This document shows positions 1 through 9,207 of a stretch of 64,000 nucleotides of DNA, piece after piece. Source of the DNA: Chryseobacterium kimseyorum (GTDB lineage: Bacteria; Bacteroidota; Bacteroidia; Flavobacteriales; Weeksellaceae). The notes below the pieces were generated by a model. It searched no databases, had not been told where the DNA came from, and saw only the letters and a list, made by a program, of their open reading frames with translations. The stretch spans positions 139,996-203,995 of the forward strand of contig NZ_JAPDHW010000005.1 in NCBI RefSeq assembly GCF_025971945.1. The letters are read 5' to 3'. The position numbers and the translations under genes were made by a program. Numbering within the stretch: position 1 is the stretch's first letter; every line of letters begins with the position of its first letter.

Positions 1-12
1 TGATGTTAAGTT

Positions 13-1812
13 TTATTTCTTTTTACCCTTCGGTGGCTCCTGCGCTCTCTGCTGTTCCTGAGCTTTCTCCATCATCTCTCTCATTCTTTTCTGGAACTTC
101 CCTTCTGCTTTTGGCTTCTCTTTGTTGGCCTGAATCTGTGCATGAATTTTCTTTTCATCCAAGATCACATATTTGATGACCAGAATGATCAAAATATTGA
201 TCGCATTCGAAACAAAATAATACCAAGATAAACCTGATGCTGAAGTGTTCAGGAAGAACAGGAATGTAATCGGGAAAATATACATTAGCACTTTCATATT
301 CGGCATACCTTCTTGTTGTGGCTGCTGCATATTACCTGAAGTCATTACCGTATATATTAGGATAACAATGGTACATGCAATTGCGAACACACTTAAGTGA
401 TCTCCTAAGAATGGAATTTTAAATGGCAATTTAATTAAATCATCATATGCTGTTAAGTCTTTTGCGAACCAGAATCCCTGCCCTCTCAAATCGATAAAAT
501 TCGGGAAGAATCTGAACAGTGCATAGAAAATAGGTATCTGAACCAATGCCGGTAAACATCCCGCCATCTGATTGACTCCTGCCTTTCGGTAGATTTCCAT
601 TGTTGCCTGCTGCTTTTTCATCGGATCTGCATCCTTGAATTTTGCAGTAGCTTCGTCGATCTCCGGACGAATTACTTTCATCATCGCACTCAGTTTATGC
701 TGCTTGTACATAATTGGCGACAAAATCAATTTTACAATAATCGTCATTAAGAAAATTACCCAACCTGCAGATATCCCCCAACTTGCGATAATACTGTATA
801 GCCACATGAAGAAATAACGGTTCATTGCACCAATAAACGACCATCCTAATGGTAAAATTTCATCAAAGTTTTTATCGTAAGATTTCAGTAATGGTAAATC
901 TAATGGCATGAAGTACCAGGTAAAATCCTGATTCAGTTCACTTCCTGTCATTTGAACAAAACCTTCGTAGTTCAGTTTTTTCAAATATTCTCCCTCTTCA
1001 AAAGCTTCCTGATTTCCTTTGCTTTGTGTGAAACCGGTTTTAGCTTCAATAACAGAAGTGAAAAACTGCTGTTTTACGCCGATCCAGTTAAGCGTTTCTT
1101 TTTCTTCCTCCATAGTGGTTCTTCCGTCATAATCATAATCTTCATAATTATTAAACGCATAAGAAAACTCTGAGTGAGACTGTTCCTGAGCTCTACCTTT
1201 TTCAAGGTTTCTCACACTGTAATCCCAGATAAAATCTGCTTTGGTATCTGATGTTATTTTTGCAAGACCCTGAGTTCTTACTTTAAAATCTACTCTGTAT
1301 TTATCTAATAAAGTATAAATAAACTGAATAACAGCGCCATTATAATTGGCCGTTAATGTCACTGCATTTCCTGCAACAGTTGGCGAGAAAACTAAATCTT
1401 TAGTATTGATCGTTTTCCCTGTTTTATCTTTAAATTGAAAACCGTAGTTTGAATTATTTTTAGTGATCAGGTTAAGCGGAAGATCTGCTGTATCGGTTTT
1501 ACGATCGTAAGCTTTGTATTCTAAAAGCTCAACTTTTGACACCTGACCTCCTAAACTTGAAAATTCAAGTTTCAATTCTTTATTTGCAAGATTTGCAGTT
1601 TGAATTGAATTTGGAGTTACATTGGGATTGATATTAGCTGCCGGAGTTGGTTTTACAGGATTTTTGGCCTGTTCAGTTTTCTGCTGTTGTGCTTTTACGG
1701 CTTCTTCTTCCTGCTGCTTATTCTGGAAATAAAACATAAATCCGAAGAGTACCAAACATAAAACTGCAAAACTAATAATCTGGCTTTTATCGAGTCCGTT
1801 GTTCTGTTGCAT
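13..1812 (-). CDS. yidC: Membrane protein insertase YidC
   Basis: YidC/Oxa1 insertase (599 aa), which inserts and folds inner-membrane proteins with or without SecYEG. The N-terminus has one hydrophobic segment (about residues 13-30), followed by a Gln/Lys-rich linker and a large periplasmic beta domain to about residue 335. The conserved C-terminal Oxa1-like core follows, with several membrane helices (for example around SAGWVIFLMTIIVKLILSP and AGCLPALVQIPIFYALFRF). The tail is strongly basic (ends PPKGKKK), as expected for ribosome contact. Length is normal for Gram-negative YidC. It lies 176 bp downstream of pyrG on the same strand, an arrangement I recall from other Flavobacteriia. A pyrG hairpin sits between them, so a separate promoter is possible. 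Confidence 0.97.
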   Translation of the reverse strand: MQQNNGLDKSQIISFAVLCLVLFGFMFYFQNKQQEEEAVKAQQQKTEQAKNPVKPTPAANINPNVTPNSIQTANLANKELKLEFSSLGGQVSKVELLEYKAYDRKTDTADLPLNLITKNNSNYGFQFKDKTGKTINTKDLVFSPTVAGNAVTLTANYNGAVIQFIYTLLDKYRVDFKVRTQGLAKITSDTKADFIWDYSVRNLEKGRAQEQSHSEFSYAFNNYEDYDYDGRTTMEEEKETLNWIGVKQQFFTSVIEAKTGFTQSKGNQEAFEEGEYLKKLNYEGFVQMTGSELNQDFTWYFMPLDLPLLKSYDKNFDEILPLGWSFIGAMNRYFFMWLYSIIASWGISAGWVIFLMTIIVKLILSPIMYKQHKLSAMMKVIRPEIDEATAKFKDADPMKKQQATMEIYRKAGVNQMAGCLPALVQIPIFYALFRFFPNFIDLRGQGFWFAKDLTAYDDLIKLPFKIPFLGDHLSVFAIACTIVILIYTVMTSGNMQQPQQEGMPNMKVLMYIFPITFLFFLNTSASGLSWYYFVSNAINILIILVIKYVILDEKKIHAQIQANKEKPKAEGKFQKRMREMMEKAQEQQRAQEPPKGKKK

Positions 1813-1924
1813 TTTATTTTAATTAAAATTTTCTAAATTTACCTGAGTAACACAATTGTTACTTTTTTCGAGTCGACAAAAATACTGTTTTTTTATCAAA
1901 ACTCTATACTATAATATGTTACTA

Positions 1925-1968
1925 TATAATAAACTCAGACTGACAAAAATCAACCTGAGTTTATTATA
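1925..1968 (-). terminator. Long inverted repeat behind pyrG
   Basis: A perfect 14-bp inverted repeat, TATAATAAACTCAG (1925-1938) and CTGAGTTTATTATA (1955-1968), with a 16-nt loop lies 21 bp past the pyrG stop. It is a plausible terminator for pyrG. No clean T run follows on the minus strand, so it may be leaky and let transcription continue into yidC. Confidence 0.55.
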
Positions 1969-1988
1969 AAAACGTTTATAATTTACAA

Positions 1989-3602
1989 TTACTTTATTTG
2001 CTTCTCACAAGCCTTTATGAAAGCTCTGAATAAAGGATGTGGCGTTGCAACCGTACTTTTGTACTCCGGGTGATACTGTACACCTACATAGAATGGGTGA
2101 TCCGGCATTTCTAAAGCCTCAACCAAACCTGTTTCCGGATTTGTACCTGTTGCCAGGAAACCGTTTTTCTCAAATTCCTGAATGTATTCGCTGTTGAATT
2201 CGTAACGGTGACGGTGTCTCTCAGAAATATTTTTACTTCCGTAAATTTCATTAAGTTTCGAACCGTTCTTCAGAGCACATTTCCAAGCTCCAAGACGCAT
2301 CGTACCACCTTTGTCAACTACATTTTTCTGTTCTTCCATCAGAGAAATTACAGGATGTTCTGTAGAAGTATCAAATTCCATAGAATTAGATTTTGTATAA
2401 CCCAAGACATTTCTTGCGAACTCTATGGTCATGATCTGCATTCCCAGACAAATTCCCAACATCGGAACTTTATTTTCTCTTGCATACTGAGCAGTAAGAA
2501 TTTTTCCTTCAATACCTCTGTCGCCAAAACCTGGGGCAACCAGAATACCGCAAACTCCTGCTAAGCTTTCTTTAATATTTTCTTTGGTTAAATCACCACT
2601 GTAAACCCATCTGATTTTCACTTCTGTCTCGATATCTGCACCTGCATGCTTGAAAGCTTCTGCTATTGAAATATAAGAATCCTGAAGTGAAATATATTTC
2701 CCAACCAAAGCGATCTCAACAGTTCTCTTAGGATTCTGGAATTTCTTAACGAAGGTTTTCCAGTCTTTTAAATCTGCTTCTTTATCACTTTTAAGATCCA
2801 GTCCTTTAAGAACTACATCATCAAAGTTTTGTTTCTGAAGATACATCGGCACTTCATAGATCGTTTCCAAATCTTTACATTCGATGACGTTGTCCAAAGA
2901 AACGTTACAGAACTGAGCCAGTTTTGCTCTCTGATCTTTTGGAATTTTATGTTCGGTTCTGCAAACTAAAACGTCTGCCATAATTCCGCTTTCCATCAAC
3001 TGACGGACAGAATGCTGAGAAGGTTTTGTCTTCAGCTCTCCACTTGATGCCAGGTATGGCAGTAAAGTCAGGTGAATCACCATAGAATTTTTCTCACCCA
3101 GCTCCCATTTCAACTGACGTACAGTTTCAATGTAAGGTAAAGATTCAATATCTCCTACAGTTCCACCGATCTCTGTAATGATGATATCGTAGTTCTGTTT
3201 AGAAAGAATTTTAATTCTGCGTTTAATTTCGTTCGTAATGTGAGGAATTACCTGTACCGTTTTTCCAAGAAAGTCTCCTTTTCTTTCTTTTTCAATAACA
3301 GTCTGGTAGATTTTTCCTGTAGTAACGTTGTTGTTTTGAGAAGTCGGAGCATCAAGGTAACGCTCGTAGTGTCCTAAATCCAGATCCGTTTCAGCGCCAT
3401 CTTCAGTTACATAGCATTCTCCGTGTTCATAAGGGTTCAGCGTTCCCGGGTCGATATTGATGTAAGGATCAAGTTTTTGGATCGTTACATTAAATCCGCG
3501 TGATTTTAACAATAGTCCCAGAGAAGCAGAAACGATTCCCTTTCCCAAAGATGAAGTTACACCTCCTGTCACAAAGATGTACTTTGTATTCTTTTTACTC
3601 AT
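1989..3602 (-). CDS. pyrG: CTP synthase
   Basis: CTP synthase (537 aa from this start) converts UTP, ATP and glutamine to CTP, the last step of de novo pyrimidine synthesis. The N-terminal synthetase domain starts at once with KYIFVTGG and the P-loop-like GVTSSLGKGI. The C-terminal class I glutamine amidotransferase domain has the nucleophile motif MLGICLGMQ and the His/Glu pair in VQYHPEY. The open frame extends 27 codons further up to 3683, but the family begins at MSKKNTKYIFVTGG, so the ATG at 3602-3600 is chosen. It is upstream of yidC on the same strand. Confidence 0.97.
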   Translation of the reverse strand: MSKKNTKYIFVTGGVTSSLGKGIVSASLGLLLKSRGFNVTIQKLDPYINIDPGTLNPYEHGECYVTEDGAETDLDLGHYERYLDAPTSQNNNVTTGKIYQTVIEKERKGDFLGKTVQVIPHITNEIKRRIKILSKQNYDIIITEIGGTVGDIESLPYIETVRQLKWELGEKNSMVIHLTLLPYLASSGELKTKPSQHSVRQLMESGIMADVLVCRTEHKIPKDQRAKLAQFCNVSLDNVIECKDLETIYEVPMYLQKQNFDDVVLKGLDLKSDKEADLKDWKTFVKKFQNPKRTVEIALVGKYISLQDSYISIAEAFKHAGADIETEVKIRWVYSGDLTKENIKESLAGVCGILVAPGFGDRGIEGKILTAQYARENKVPMLGICLGMQIMTIEFARNVLGYTKSNSMEFDTSTEHPVISLMEEQKNVVDKGGTMRLGAWKCALKNGSKLNEIYGSKNISERHRHRYEFNSEYIQEFEKNGFLATGTNPETGLVEALEMPDHPFYVGVQYHPEYKSTVATPHPLFRAFIKACEKQIK

Positions 3603-3742
3603 TAGATTAGGTTTGTGCAAAGTTAGGGGAAAAAGAAAAGCAAAGCAATTTTGTTGTGATTTTAAATTGTAAAATTTCGACATGAAATATAAAATTATCT
3701 TGTCAAAAGCCGGTGACTGAGCTTCTTAAAGTAACCACAATA

Positions 3743-3775
3743 TATAAAAAAGGTTTCCCAAAACTGAGAAACCTT
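3743..3775 (-). terminator. Rho-independent terminator of the YceI gene
   Basis: AAGGTTTC (3750-3757) and GAAACCTT (3768-3775) form an 8-bp stem. On the minus strand it is followed by a T run (CCTTTTTTATA). It sits about 30 bp past the stop of the YceI-family gene. Confidence 0.8.
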
Positions 3776-3806
3776 CACCTAAACCAAATTATATATATGA
3801 AAATTA

Positions 3807-4373
3807 TTATTTCACTAATTCAAAAAACAGAACAACGTCAACATCTTTTGCAACACCTGCTCCAGTCGGATCATATTTAATGTTATAATCTAAACGGTTA
3901 ACTGTAAATTTTGCCTGCAAACCTGCAACATCTTTACCCTGTTGGTTTTTTGTAACACCACCAAAAGTTACCGGAATGCTTACTTCTTTAGTAACGTCTT
4001 TTACAGTCAGTTTACCTTTCAAGGTATAATTATTATTTTTTCCTTTTACCAAAGAAGTACTTTCAAACTTCATCGCTGGGAATTTTTCAGCATCAAAGAA
4101 ATCTGCACTTTTCAAATGCTTGTCTCTCGGCTCAACTCCTGTATTAATAGATTCCGTTTGAACCGAAAAGTTAAATTGAGCATTGTCTAAAGTTGCTCCC
4201 GGAGTAGAAACTTTTCCGTCAAATTTATCAAATCTTCCCTGCACAAAGCTGATTCCCATGTGCTTGATGTTGAAATTCACAGATGAATGCATAGGATCTA
4301 CCGTCCATGTAGATTGTGCAAAAGTGATCATGCTTATCAAAGCGAATACAAAACCTAGTATTATTTTTTTCAT
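3807..4373 (-). CDS. YceI family protein, periplasmic
   Basis: Secreted YceI-family protein of 188 aa. A signal peptide covers about residues 1-19 (ending ITFAQ), so the mature protein is periplasmic. The lipocalin-like barrel signature is visible as WTVDPMHSSVNFNIKHMGIS, then the VQGRF segment, HLKSADFFDAEKFPAMKFES, and the GKLTVKDVTKEVSIPVTF strand. Members bind polyisoprenoids or other amphiphiles, and the exact ligand is unknown here. The gene is divergent from radA and has its own terminator. Confidence 0.93.
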   Translation of the reverse strand: MKKIILGFVFALISMITFAQSTWTVDPMHSSVNFNIKHMGISFVQGRFDKFDGKVSTPGATLDNAQFNFSVQTESINTGVEPRDKHLKSADFFDAEKFPAMKFESTSLVKGKNNNYTLKGKLTVKDVTKEVSIPVTFGGVTKNQQGKDVAGLQAKFTVNRLDYNIKYDPTGAGVAKDVDVVLFFELVK

Positions 4374-4476
4374 TTTCTTAATTATTTATAGCAGCAAATT
4401 TAAATGCAGTTTCATTAATAAGCATTGACCTATGATAAGATATTATTTTTAGGACATATTTTTATAATTTTACAGC

Positions 4477-5826
4477 ATGGCAAAACTGAGAACAGCATAT
4501 TTCTGTCAAAACTGCGGATCGCAGTATTCACAATGGATGGGACAGTGTAAAAACTGTGGCGAATGGAATACTTTGGTAGAAGAAATTGTAGAAAAAACTC
4601 CACAAAAAAGTTTATCTCCTTCAAAAACCAAACAAAGCGTCATCAATATTATTGAAGTTGAAGCAATTGAAGAGCCTCGTATCAAAACTCCTTCCGATGA
4701 ACTCAACCGAGTTTTGGGAGGCGGAATTGTTTTAGGTTCTGTCACATTAATTGGCGGCGAACCGGGAATCGGTAAGTCTACGCTACTTCTTCAGCTTGCC
4801 TTGAAGATGAAGAAAAAGATTTTCTATGTTTCAGGGGAAGAAAGCGCATCTCAGATCAAAATGAGAGCCGACCGATTGGCAGATATTAAAAACCCAAACT
4901 GTTTTCTGTACACCGAAACTTCATTAGAAAAAATTCTTCACGAAGCTAAAAAACTGGAACCTGATTTTGTTATTATCGATTCGATTCAGACGTTGCAGTC
5001 TCAACTGATTGAAAGTTCGCCCGGAACGGTTTCTCAAATTCGTGAATGCTCTAACGAGATTATCAAATACGCTAAAGAATATAATGTTCCAGTCTTTCTG
5101 GTAGGTCACATTACTAAAGACGGACAAATTGCCGGACCAAAAGTTTTGGAACATATGGTCGATGTGGTTCTTAATTTTGATGGCGACAGAAATCATCTTT
5201 TCAGATTGCTGAGAGCTAATAAAAACCGTTTTGGATCTACTGCAGAAATTGGGATTTACGAAATGGTTTCGCAAGGTTTAAAGGAAATAAAAAATCCTTC
5301 AGAGATTTTAATTACCAAAAAATTTGAAGAGCTTTCCGGAAATTCTGTTGCAGTAACTCTGGAAGGAAACAGACCGATGCTTCTGGAAATTCAGGCGCTG
5401 GTAAGTACTGCTGTATACGGAACTCCGCAGAGAAGCTGTACAGGTTTTGATTCTAAAAGACTGAATATGCTGTTGGCTGTTCTTGAAAAAAGAGCTGGTT
5501 TTCAACTCGGTGCGAAAGATGTTTTTTTAAATATTACAGGAGGAATTAAAACCGACGACCCGGCATTAGATTTGGCAGTTGTTGCGTCAATTCTTTCTTC
5601 CAATGAGGATATTGCCATTTCTGAGCACTACTGTTTTGCCGGAGAAATTGGCCTGAGTGGGGAAATCCGTCCGATTGCGCAGGCAGAACAGCGTATTACA
5701 GAGGCTGAAAAATTGGGTTACGAAAAGATTTTTATTTCAAATTTAAATAAACTTCCGAAGAAAAAATTCGGAATTAAAATTGAGGAAGTGAGCAAGGTAG
5801 AGGATTTTCACGAGCGTTTATTTTAG
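4477..5826 (+). CDS. radA: DNA repair protein RadA
   Basis: RadA/Sms, 449 aa, a RecA-like branch-migration ATPase that acts in recombinational repair. In order: an N-terminal four-cysteine zinc finger (FCQNCGSQYSQWMGQCKNCG), a Walker A motif GGEPGIGKST near residue 95, the diagnostic KNRFGST motif, and a Lon-like C-terminal domain including TGGIKTDDPALDLAVVASI. Length and domain order are normal. It is transcribed divergently from the YceI gene across about 100 bp. Confidence 0.97.
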   Translation: MAKLRTAYFCQNCGSQYSQWMGQCKNCGEWNTLVEEIVEKTPQKSLSPSKTKQSVINIIEVEAIEEPRIKTPSDELNRVLGGGIVLGSVTLIGGEPGIGKSTLLLQLALKMKKKIFYVSGEESASQIKMRADRLADIKNPNCFLYTETSLEKILHEAKKLEPDFVIIDSIQTLQSQLIESSPGTVSQIRECSNEIIKYAKEYNVPVFLVGHITKDGQIAGPKVLEHMVDVVLNFDGDRNHLFRLLRANKNRFGSTAEIGIYEMVSQGLKEIKNPSEILITKKFEELSGNSVAVTLEGNRPMLLEIQALVSTAVYGTPQRSCTGFDSKRLNMLLAVLEKRAGFQLGAKDVFLNITGGIKTDDPALDLAVVASILSSNEDIAISEHYCFAGEIGLSGEIRPIAQAEQRITEAEKLGYEKIFISNLNKLPKKKFGIKIEEVSKVEDFHERLF

Positions 5827-5845
5827 TCTTAAAAAAATCTTAAAA

Positions 5846-5870
5846 TTGTAAAGGTTATTCTATATATTTG
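5846..5870 (+). promoter_or_regulatory. Putative flavobacterial promoter of the metalloprotease
   Basis: TATATTTG at 5863-5870 matches the -7 consensus TAnnTTTG, 28 bp before the ATG at 5899. A TTG at 5846-5848 could be the -33 element, but the 14-bp gap is shorter than the usual 17-23. Confidence 0.45.
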
Positions 5871-5898
5871 TTTTTCAATAACTTTTACCATACTGAAT

Positions 5899-7437
5899 AT
5901 GAAAACTCTAATTACCGGTCTTCTCATTTTTTGTGTTAACTTTTTTTCAGCTCAAAATAGGATTTTCCAAAACCAAATCAGTGAAAACAATCTTAACACC
6001 CAGCAGAAAATAAGTGCGGGCCTGGCTTCAACTTATATTTCTACAAAATATGTTCAGCAGTCTTCATTTGATATGAAATCTGACATTGAAGTGGTTTTGC
6101 CAACTGATAAGATAATTAAAGCACAATTCACAAGATCATTTTTTTATAGCAATAAAACTGAATCTTCTGTATATTCGGTTCACAACGAGCCCAAATCTGA
6201 ACTGGTTTTTTCAAAATCAGGAAACATCATTACCGGAATGTACTCTTCAAAATCCGGAGAAAAAGTTATTTTCCATCAGACAGCGGCAAATGTTTTTGCA
6301 GTTTCTGTGGTAAGCGATGCAAAACTCATCAGTCAGGATTCTAAAAGTGACTTTATTCTGAATGAATCAGCTATCAATCAAAAGGTTAACACCAATGTCT
6401 GTTTAGATACTACGCCTGTTTGTCCTGCAACAACAATTGACGTTCTGGTAGTATATACTTCAGCAGCAAGAACAGCTTGGGGCGGAGTTGCACAGAGTAA
6501 CTCTTTTATTGCAACAGCAATTACCAATTTCAACACTGCACTGATCAACTCGGGAGTTTCTAATGTAACAATCAATCTAGTCTATGCCGGTGAAATTTTG
6601 TATACAGAAACCGGAAACATCAATACCGATCTTGCAAGTTTCAGAAACAACGGTGATGGGATTATGGACGATGTACACACACTTCGTTCAACCTATGGTG
6701 CCGATCTGTGTGCGCTGCTTACTTCTACTCCAACCAACACCTGCGGATTGGGGTATCTGAATACCAATCCTTCAAATTATTCTGCGAATTCAGCGTTTAC
6801 AGTTTCCATCTACAGTTGTGCAGTTTCCAATTATACTTTAGCACACGAAATGGGTCACAATATGGGACTGAACCACGATTGGTTTGTAAGCCAGACTACG
6901 ACACCCTGCAGCAACCATCATGGATACAGCAATCAGACCGCTGTAAATTTGGGAACTTCAAGTACAAGTTCTCAACGCTGGAGAACCATTATGGCTTATA
7001 ACGATGAATGTGTGGCTGCGGGAATCAGCTGTTCGAGAATCAACAGATGGGCAAATCCGAACGTTAATTACAACTCAGAACCAACCGGAATTGCGATAGG
7101 AAATCCCAACCCGTCCAATGAAGCATTTGGATTTACGCGTTTTGCATGTGTCGTATCTCAATTTATGCCAACTTCAAATCTGGGAACTTTTGAAATTAAA
7201 AATAATGAGGTAAAAGATTTTACGGTATATCCCAATCCGGCAAAGGATGAAATTAATATCTGGATCAAAAATGATGAGAAATATATATTCAAAATCACCA
7301 ATCCTTTAGGTCAAATCGTTCAGACATCTGATAAAAAGACCATCAATCTTCGGGGTCTTCCTACGGGAGAATATTTCCTGAGTGTCTATACTGAGAAAAA
7401 CACATTGGTAGGAAGTAAAAAGTTTATCGCTAAATAA
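5899..7437 (+). CDS. Secreted zinc metalloprotease (metzincin, M12-like) with T9SS sorting domain
   Basis: 512-aa extracellular protease. A signal peptide covers about residues 1-18 (FCVNFFSAQ), followed by a propeptide-like region to about 170. The catalytic domain carries the metzincin zinc motif HEMGHNMGLNHD with His316, Glu317, His320 and His326, and a downstream Met-turn candidate TIMAYND. The last ~80 residues form a type A T9SS sorting domain (VYPNPAKDEINIW, ending VGSKKFIAK), so the protein should cross the outer membrane by the Por system and be anchored or released. It resembles reprolysin/M12B-like bacterial proteases; the substrate is unknown. A strong terminator follows. Confidence 0.9.
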   Translation: MKTLITGLLIFCVNFFSAQNRIFQNQISENNLNTQQKISAGLASTYISTKYVQQSSFDMKSDIEVVLPTDKIIKAQFTRSFFYSNKTESSVYSVHNEPKSELVFSKSGNIITGMYSSKSGEKVIFHQTAANVFAVSVVSDAKLISQDSKSDFILNESAINQKVNTNVCLDTTPVCPATTIDVLVVYTSAARTAWGGVAQSNSFIATAITNFNTALINSGVSNVTINLVYAGEILYTETGNINTDLASFRNNGDGIMDDVHTLRSTYGADLCALLTSTPTNTCGLGYLNTNPSNYSANSAFTVSIYSCAVSNYTLAHEMGHNMGLNHDWFVSQTTTPCSNHHGYSNQTAVNLGTSSTSSQRWRTIMAYNDECVAAGISCSRINRWANPNVNYNSEPTGIAIGNPNPSNEAFGFTRFACVVSQFMPTSNLGTFEIKNNEVKDFTVYPNPAKDEINIWIKNDEKYIFKITNPLGQIVQTSDKKTINLRGLPTGEYFLSVYTEKNTLVGSKKFIAK

Positions 7438-7460
7438 TTTCCCGAAAACAACATACAATT

Positions 7461-7495
7461 CCTCCGAATAGCTTAAATTTATTCGGAGGTTTTTA
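7461..7495 (+). terminator. Rho-independent terminator of the metalloprotease
   Basis: CCTCCGAATA and TATTCGGAGG form a 10-bp stem around a short AT loop, followed by TTTTTAATTTT, 24 bp after the stop codon. Confidence 0.9.
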
Positions 7496-7518
7496 ATTTT
7501 ATAGTCTTAATTTGCAAT

Positions 7519-8118
7519 ATGAACTTTCTCGCCCACTCTTTTCTCACATTCAATGACGGACAAATTGTCGGGCAGTTTCTCGAAGATTTCATCCGAAACA
7601 AAGACCGATATTCTTTTCCACAGGATATTCAGGACGGAATTACCCTGCATCGTGCCATCGACACATTCACCGATTCTCATCCTGCAATTCATGAAGCAAA
7701 AAAGGTTTTCAGTCCGTTGGTAAGGCTGTACGCAGGAGCTTTTGTTGATGTTTCTCTGGATTATTTCGTTGCGAATGATTTGCAGTTAAATTCTTTACAG
7801 GGCTGGAAAAAACATTCACTAAAAGTGTACAGGGTTCTTCATGAGCACTACGAATATTTGCCCGATAACTTCAGATACATGCTCACCAGAATGGAACAGG
7901 ATAACTGGCTGTACAACTACCGCCATGATCAGAATATTAAATTCAGCATGAGAAATGTTTTAAATAAAGCAAAATACTTAGATAAAGATATCCCTGTATT
8001 TGAGGCGTTTCTGGAGAATAAAGATATCCTACAAAAATGTTATGATGATTTTTTTCCGGATCTTATGGCTCATGCAAAGGCGGAGAATGCTTTGTTGCAA
8101 CTTCGAAAAAAGTCTTAG
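7519..8118 (+). CDS. ACP phosphodiesterase (DUF479/AcpH family)
   Basis: 199-aa protein of the DUF479 family, which includes E. coli AcpH, the hydrolase that removes the 4'-phosphopantetheine arm from acyl carrier protein. Family signatures are the N-terminal MNFLAHSFLT, GQFLEDFIRNK, and LHRAIDTFTDSHP, containing the Asp/His residues expected to bind metal. No signal peptide, so it is cytoplasmic. Its stop overlaps the stop of the convergent DUF6702-like gene in the sequence TTAG at 8115-8118. Confidence 0.88.
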   Translation: MNFLAHSFLTFNDGQIVGQFLEDFIRNKDRYSFPQDIQDGITLHRAIDTFTDSHPAIHEAKKVFSPLVRLYAGAFVDVSLDYFVANDLQLNSLQGWKKHSLKVYRVLHEHYEYLPDNFRYMLTRMEQDNWLYNYRHDQNIKFSMRNVLNKAKYLDKDIPVFEAFLENKDILQKCYDDFFPDLMAHAKAENALLQLRKKS

Positions 8119-8615
8119 AACTGTTGAAATAAATACCGATTCGGATAGGTTAACTTTTCACTTTTTCGGTTTCCATTGACGATGATATGCACTAAATTTA
8201 TCTGATCATCAAATAAATTATACAGAAAACTCACTGCAGCCTCTACTTTTTTCGGACTGTCTACTTTTTCCGATTCCAGATATACATTGACTGATTCACT
8301 GTCTTCTTCATAACCGATATAGTTGACTCTTAAAAACTGATGATCTGATTTAAGCTTAAAATATTCTGAACTATAGTTTTTTAAAGCTTCGTTAATTTGA
8401 GCTTTGTATTTTGAATCATTAAAATGAAAGGGCTTTCCATACTTTTTGCTCAAACCGTTTTCTAAATCATCTAAAAAAAATCTTCCTGTAATTTCAAAAG
8501 TTTTTGATTTTGAACTGTAATTGATTTCTACCGAACCAACATGGTAAGGATGTATTTCTTTGGTGAAAGAAAAAAAGATCAAGAGAATGGAGAAAAAGAA
8601 AAGTATTTTTTTCAT
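8115..8615 (-). CDS. DUF6702-like secreted protein
   Basis: 166-aa protein with an N-terminal hydrophobic signal (KKILFFFSILLIFFSF) and the segment HPYHVGSVEINYSSKSKTFE, typical of the DUF6702 family of Bacteroidota. I have no molecular function for it. From memory, DUF6702 genes often lie near HupE/UreJ and M1-peptidase genes, which occur here at 9.2 and 10.1 kb. Its ATG (8615-8613) overlaps the TGA of the RelE-like toxin (8614-8612) as ATGA, so it may be translationally coupled to the toxin-antitoxin pair, which is unusual for a secreted protein. Confidence 0.8.
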   Translation of the reverse strand: MKKILFFFSILLIFFSFTKEIHPYHVGSVEINYSSKSKTFEITGRFFLDDLENGLSKKYGKPFHFNDSKYKAQINEALKNYSSEYFKLKSDHQFLRVNYIGYEEDSESVNVYLESEKVDSPKKVEAAVSFLYNLFDDQINLVHIIVNGNRKSEKLTYPNRYLFQQF

Positions 8616-8914
8616 TTTAATATATCGAAAATTTTTCGTGGGTCTTGTCGCATATCAAAAAATAAGAGAACAATAATTTTATTTTCACTTTCCTTTTTGA
8701 AAAACATTCTGACATGTCTTTTACCTATCAAAGCGGAGCGAATATCTTTAGAGTACTTTTGATACATCTCAAGTTTATTAACACGTAGATTTTCAGAAAC
8801 TTTCTTTATATCGCGTAAAAAATTGATTATTTCTTTTTTTGTCCAAGTTTTTTCCAAAACCTCAATTTGATCATGCAGCGTCTGCTTTGCTATTTTTGAG
8901 AATTCAATCTGCAT
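8612..8914 (-). CDS. RelE/ParE-type toxin
   Basis: 100-aa basic protein with the ParE/RelE layout: an N-terminal helix pair (QIEFSKIAKQTLHDQIEVLEKTW), then beta strands with SALIGKRHVRMFFKK and KIIVLLFFDMRQDPRKIF. RelE-superfamily toxins cleave ribosome-bound mRNA or poison gyrase; which applies here cannot be told. It overlaps the upstream antitoxin frame by 25 bp and is followed with an ATGA overlap by the DUF6702-like gene. The antitoxin-first order and overlap support a type II toxin-antitoxin operon. Confidence 0.82.
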   Translation of the reverse strand: MQIEFSKIAKQTLHDQIEVLEKTWTKKEIINFLRDIKKVSENLRVNKLEMYQKYSKDIRSALIGKRHVRMFFKKESENKIIVLLFFDMRQDPRKIFDILK

Positions 8915-9141
8915 ATTTCACTATCAACGTATTTTAAAAACTCGTCCTCCGAAATCACATCTTTCTCTTCTATTTGTTCTGCATAATCCGCTAATTTATC
9001 AACGAACCATTTTGGCGTTCCATCATCATAAAATTCCTGATCATCTTTTAAAGAAACCGATTTTACCCCTTTTATTTTTTCTAAAAGTTGTTTTATAAAC
9101 GCAAAGTCTTCCGCATTTTCCAATTCTATATTAACAATCAT
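8890..9141 (-). CDS. Antitoxin of the RelE-type pair
   Basis: 83-aa acidic protein (MIVNIELENAEDFAFIKQLL start, acidic C-terminal half with QIEEKDVISEDEFLKYVD). It sits directly upstream of and overlaps the toxin, as antitoxins do. No obvious ribbon-helix-helix or HTH motif is visible, so the identification rests on size, charge and position. It is divergent from the HupE gene across 66 bp. Confidence 0.75.
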   Translation of the reverse strand: MIVNIELENAEDFAFIKQLLEKIKGVKSVSLKDDQEFYDDGTPKWFVDKLADYAEQIEEKDVISEDEFLKYVDSEICRLNSQK

Positions 9142-9207
9142 GACATTGAATTTTCTACAAAGTTAAAATAAATTTTGTATCATCGCATTTCAAAAAATAA
9201 TTGAATA

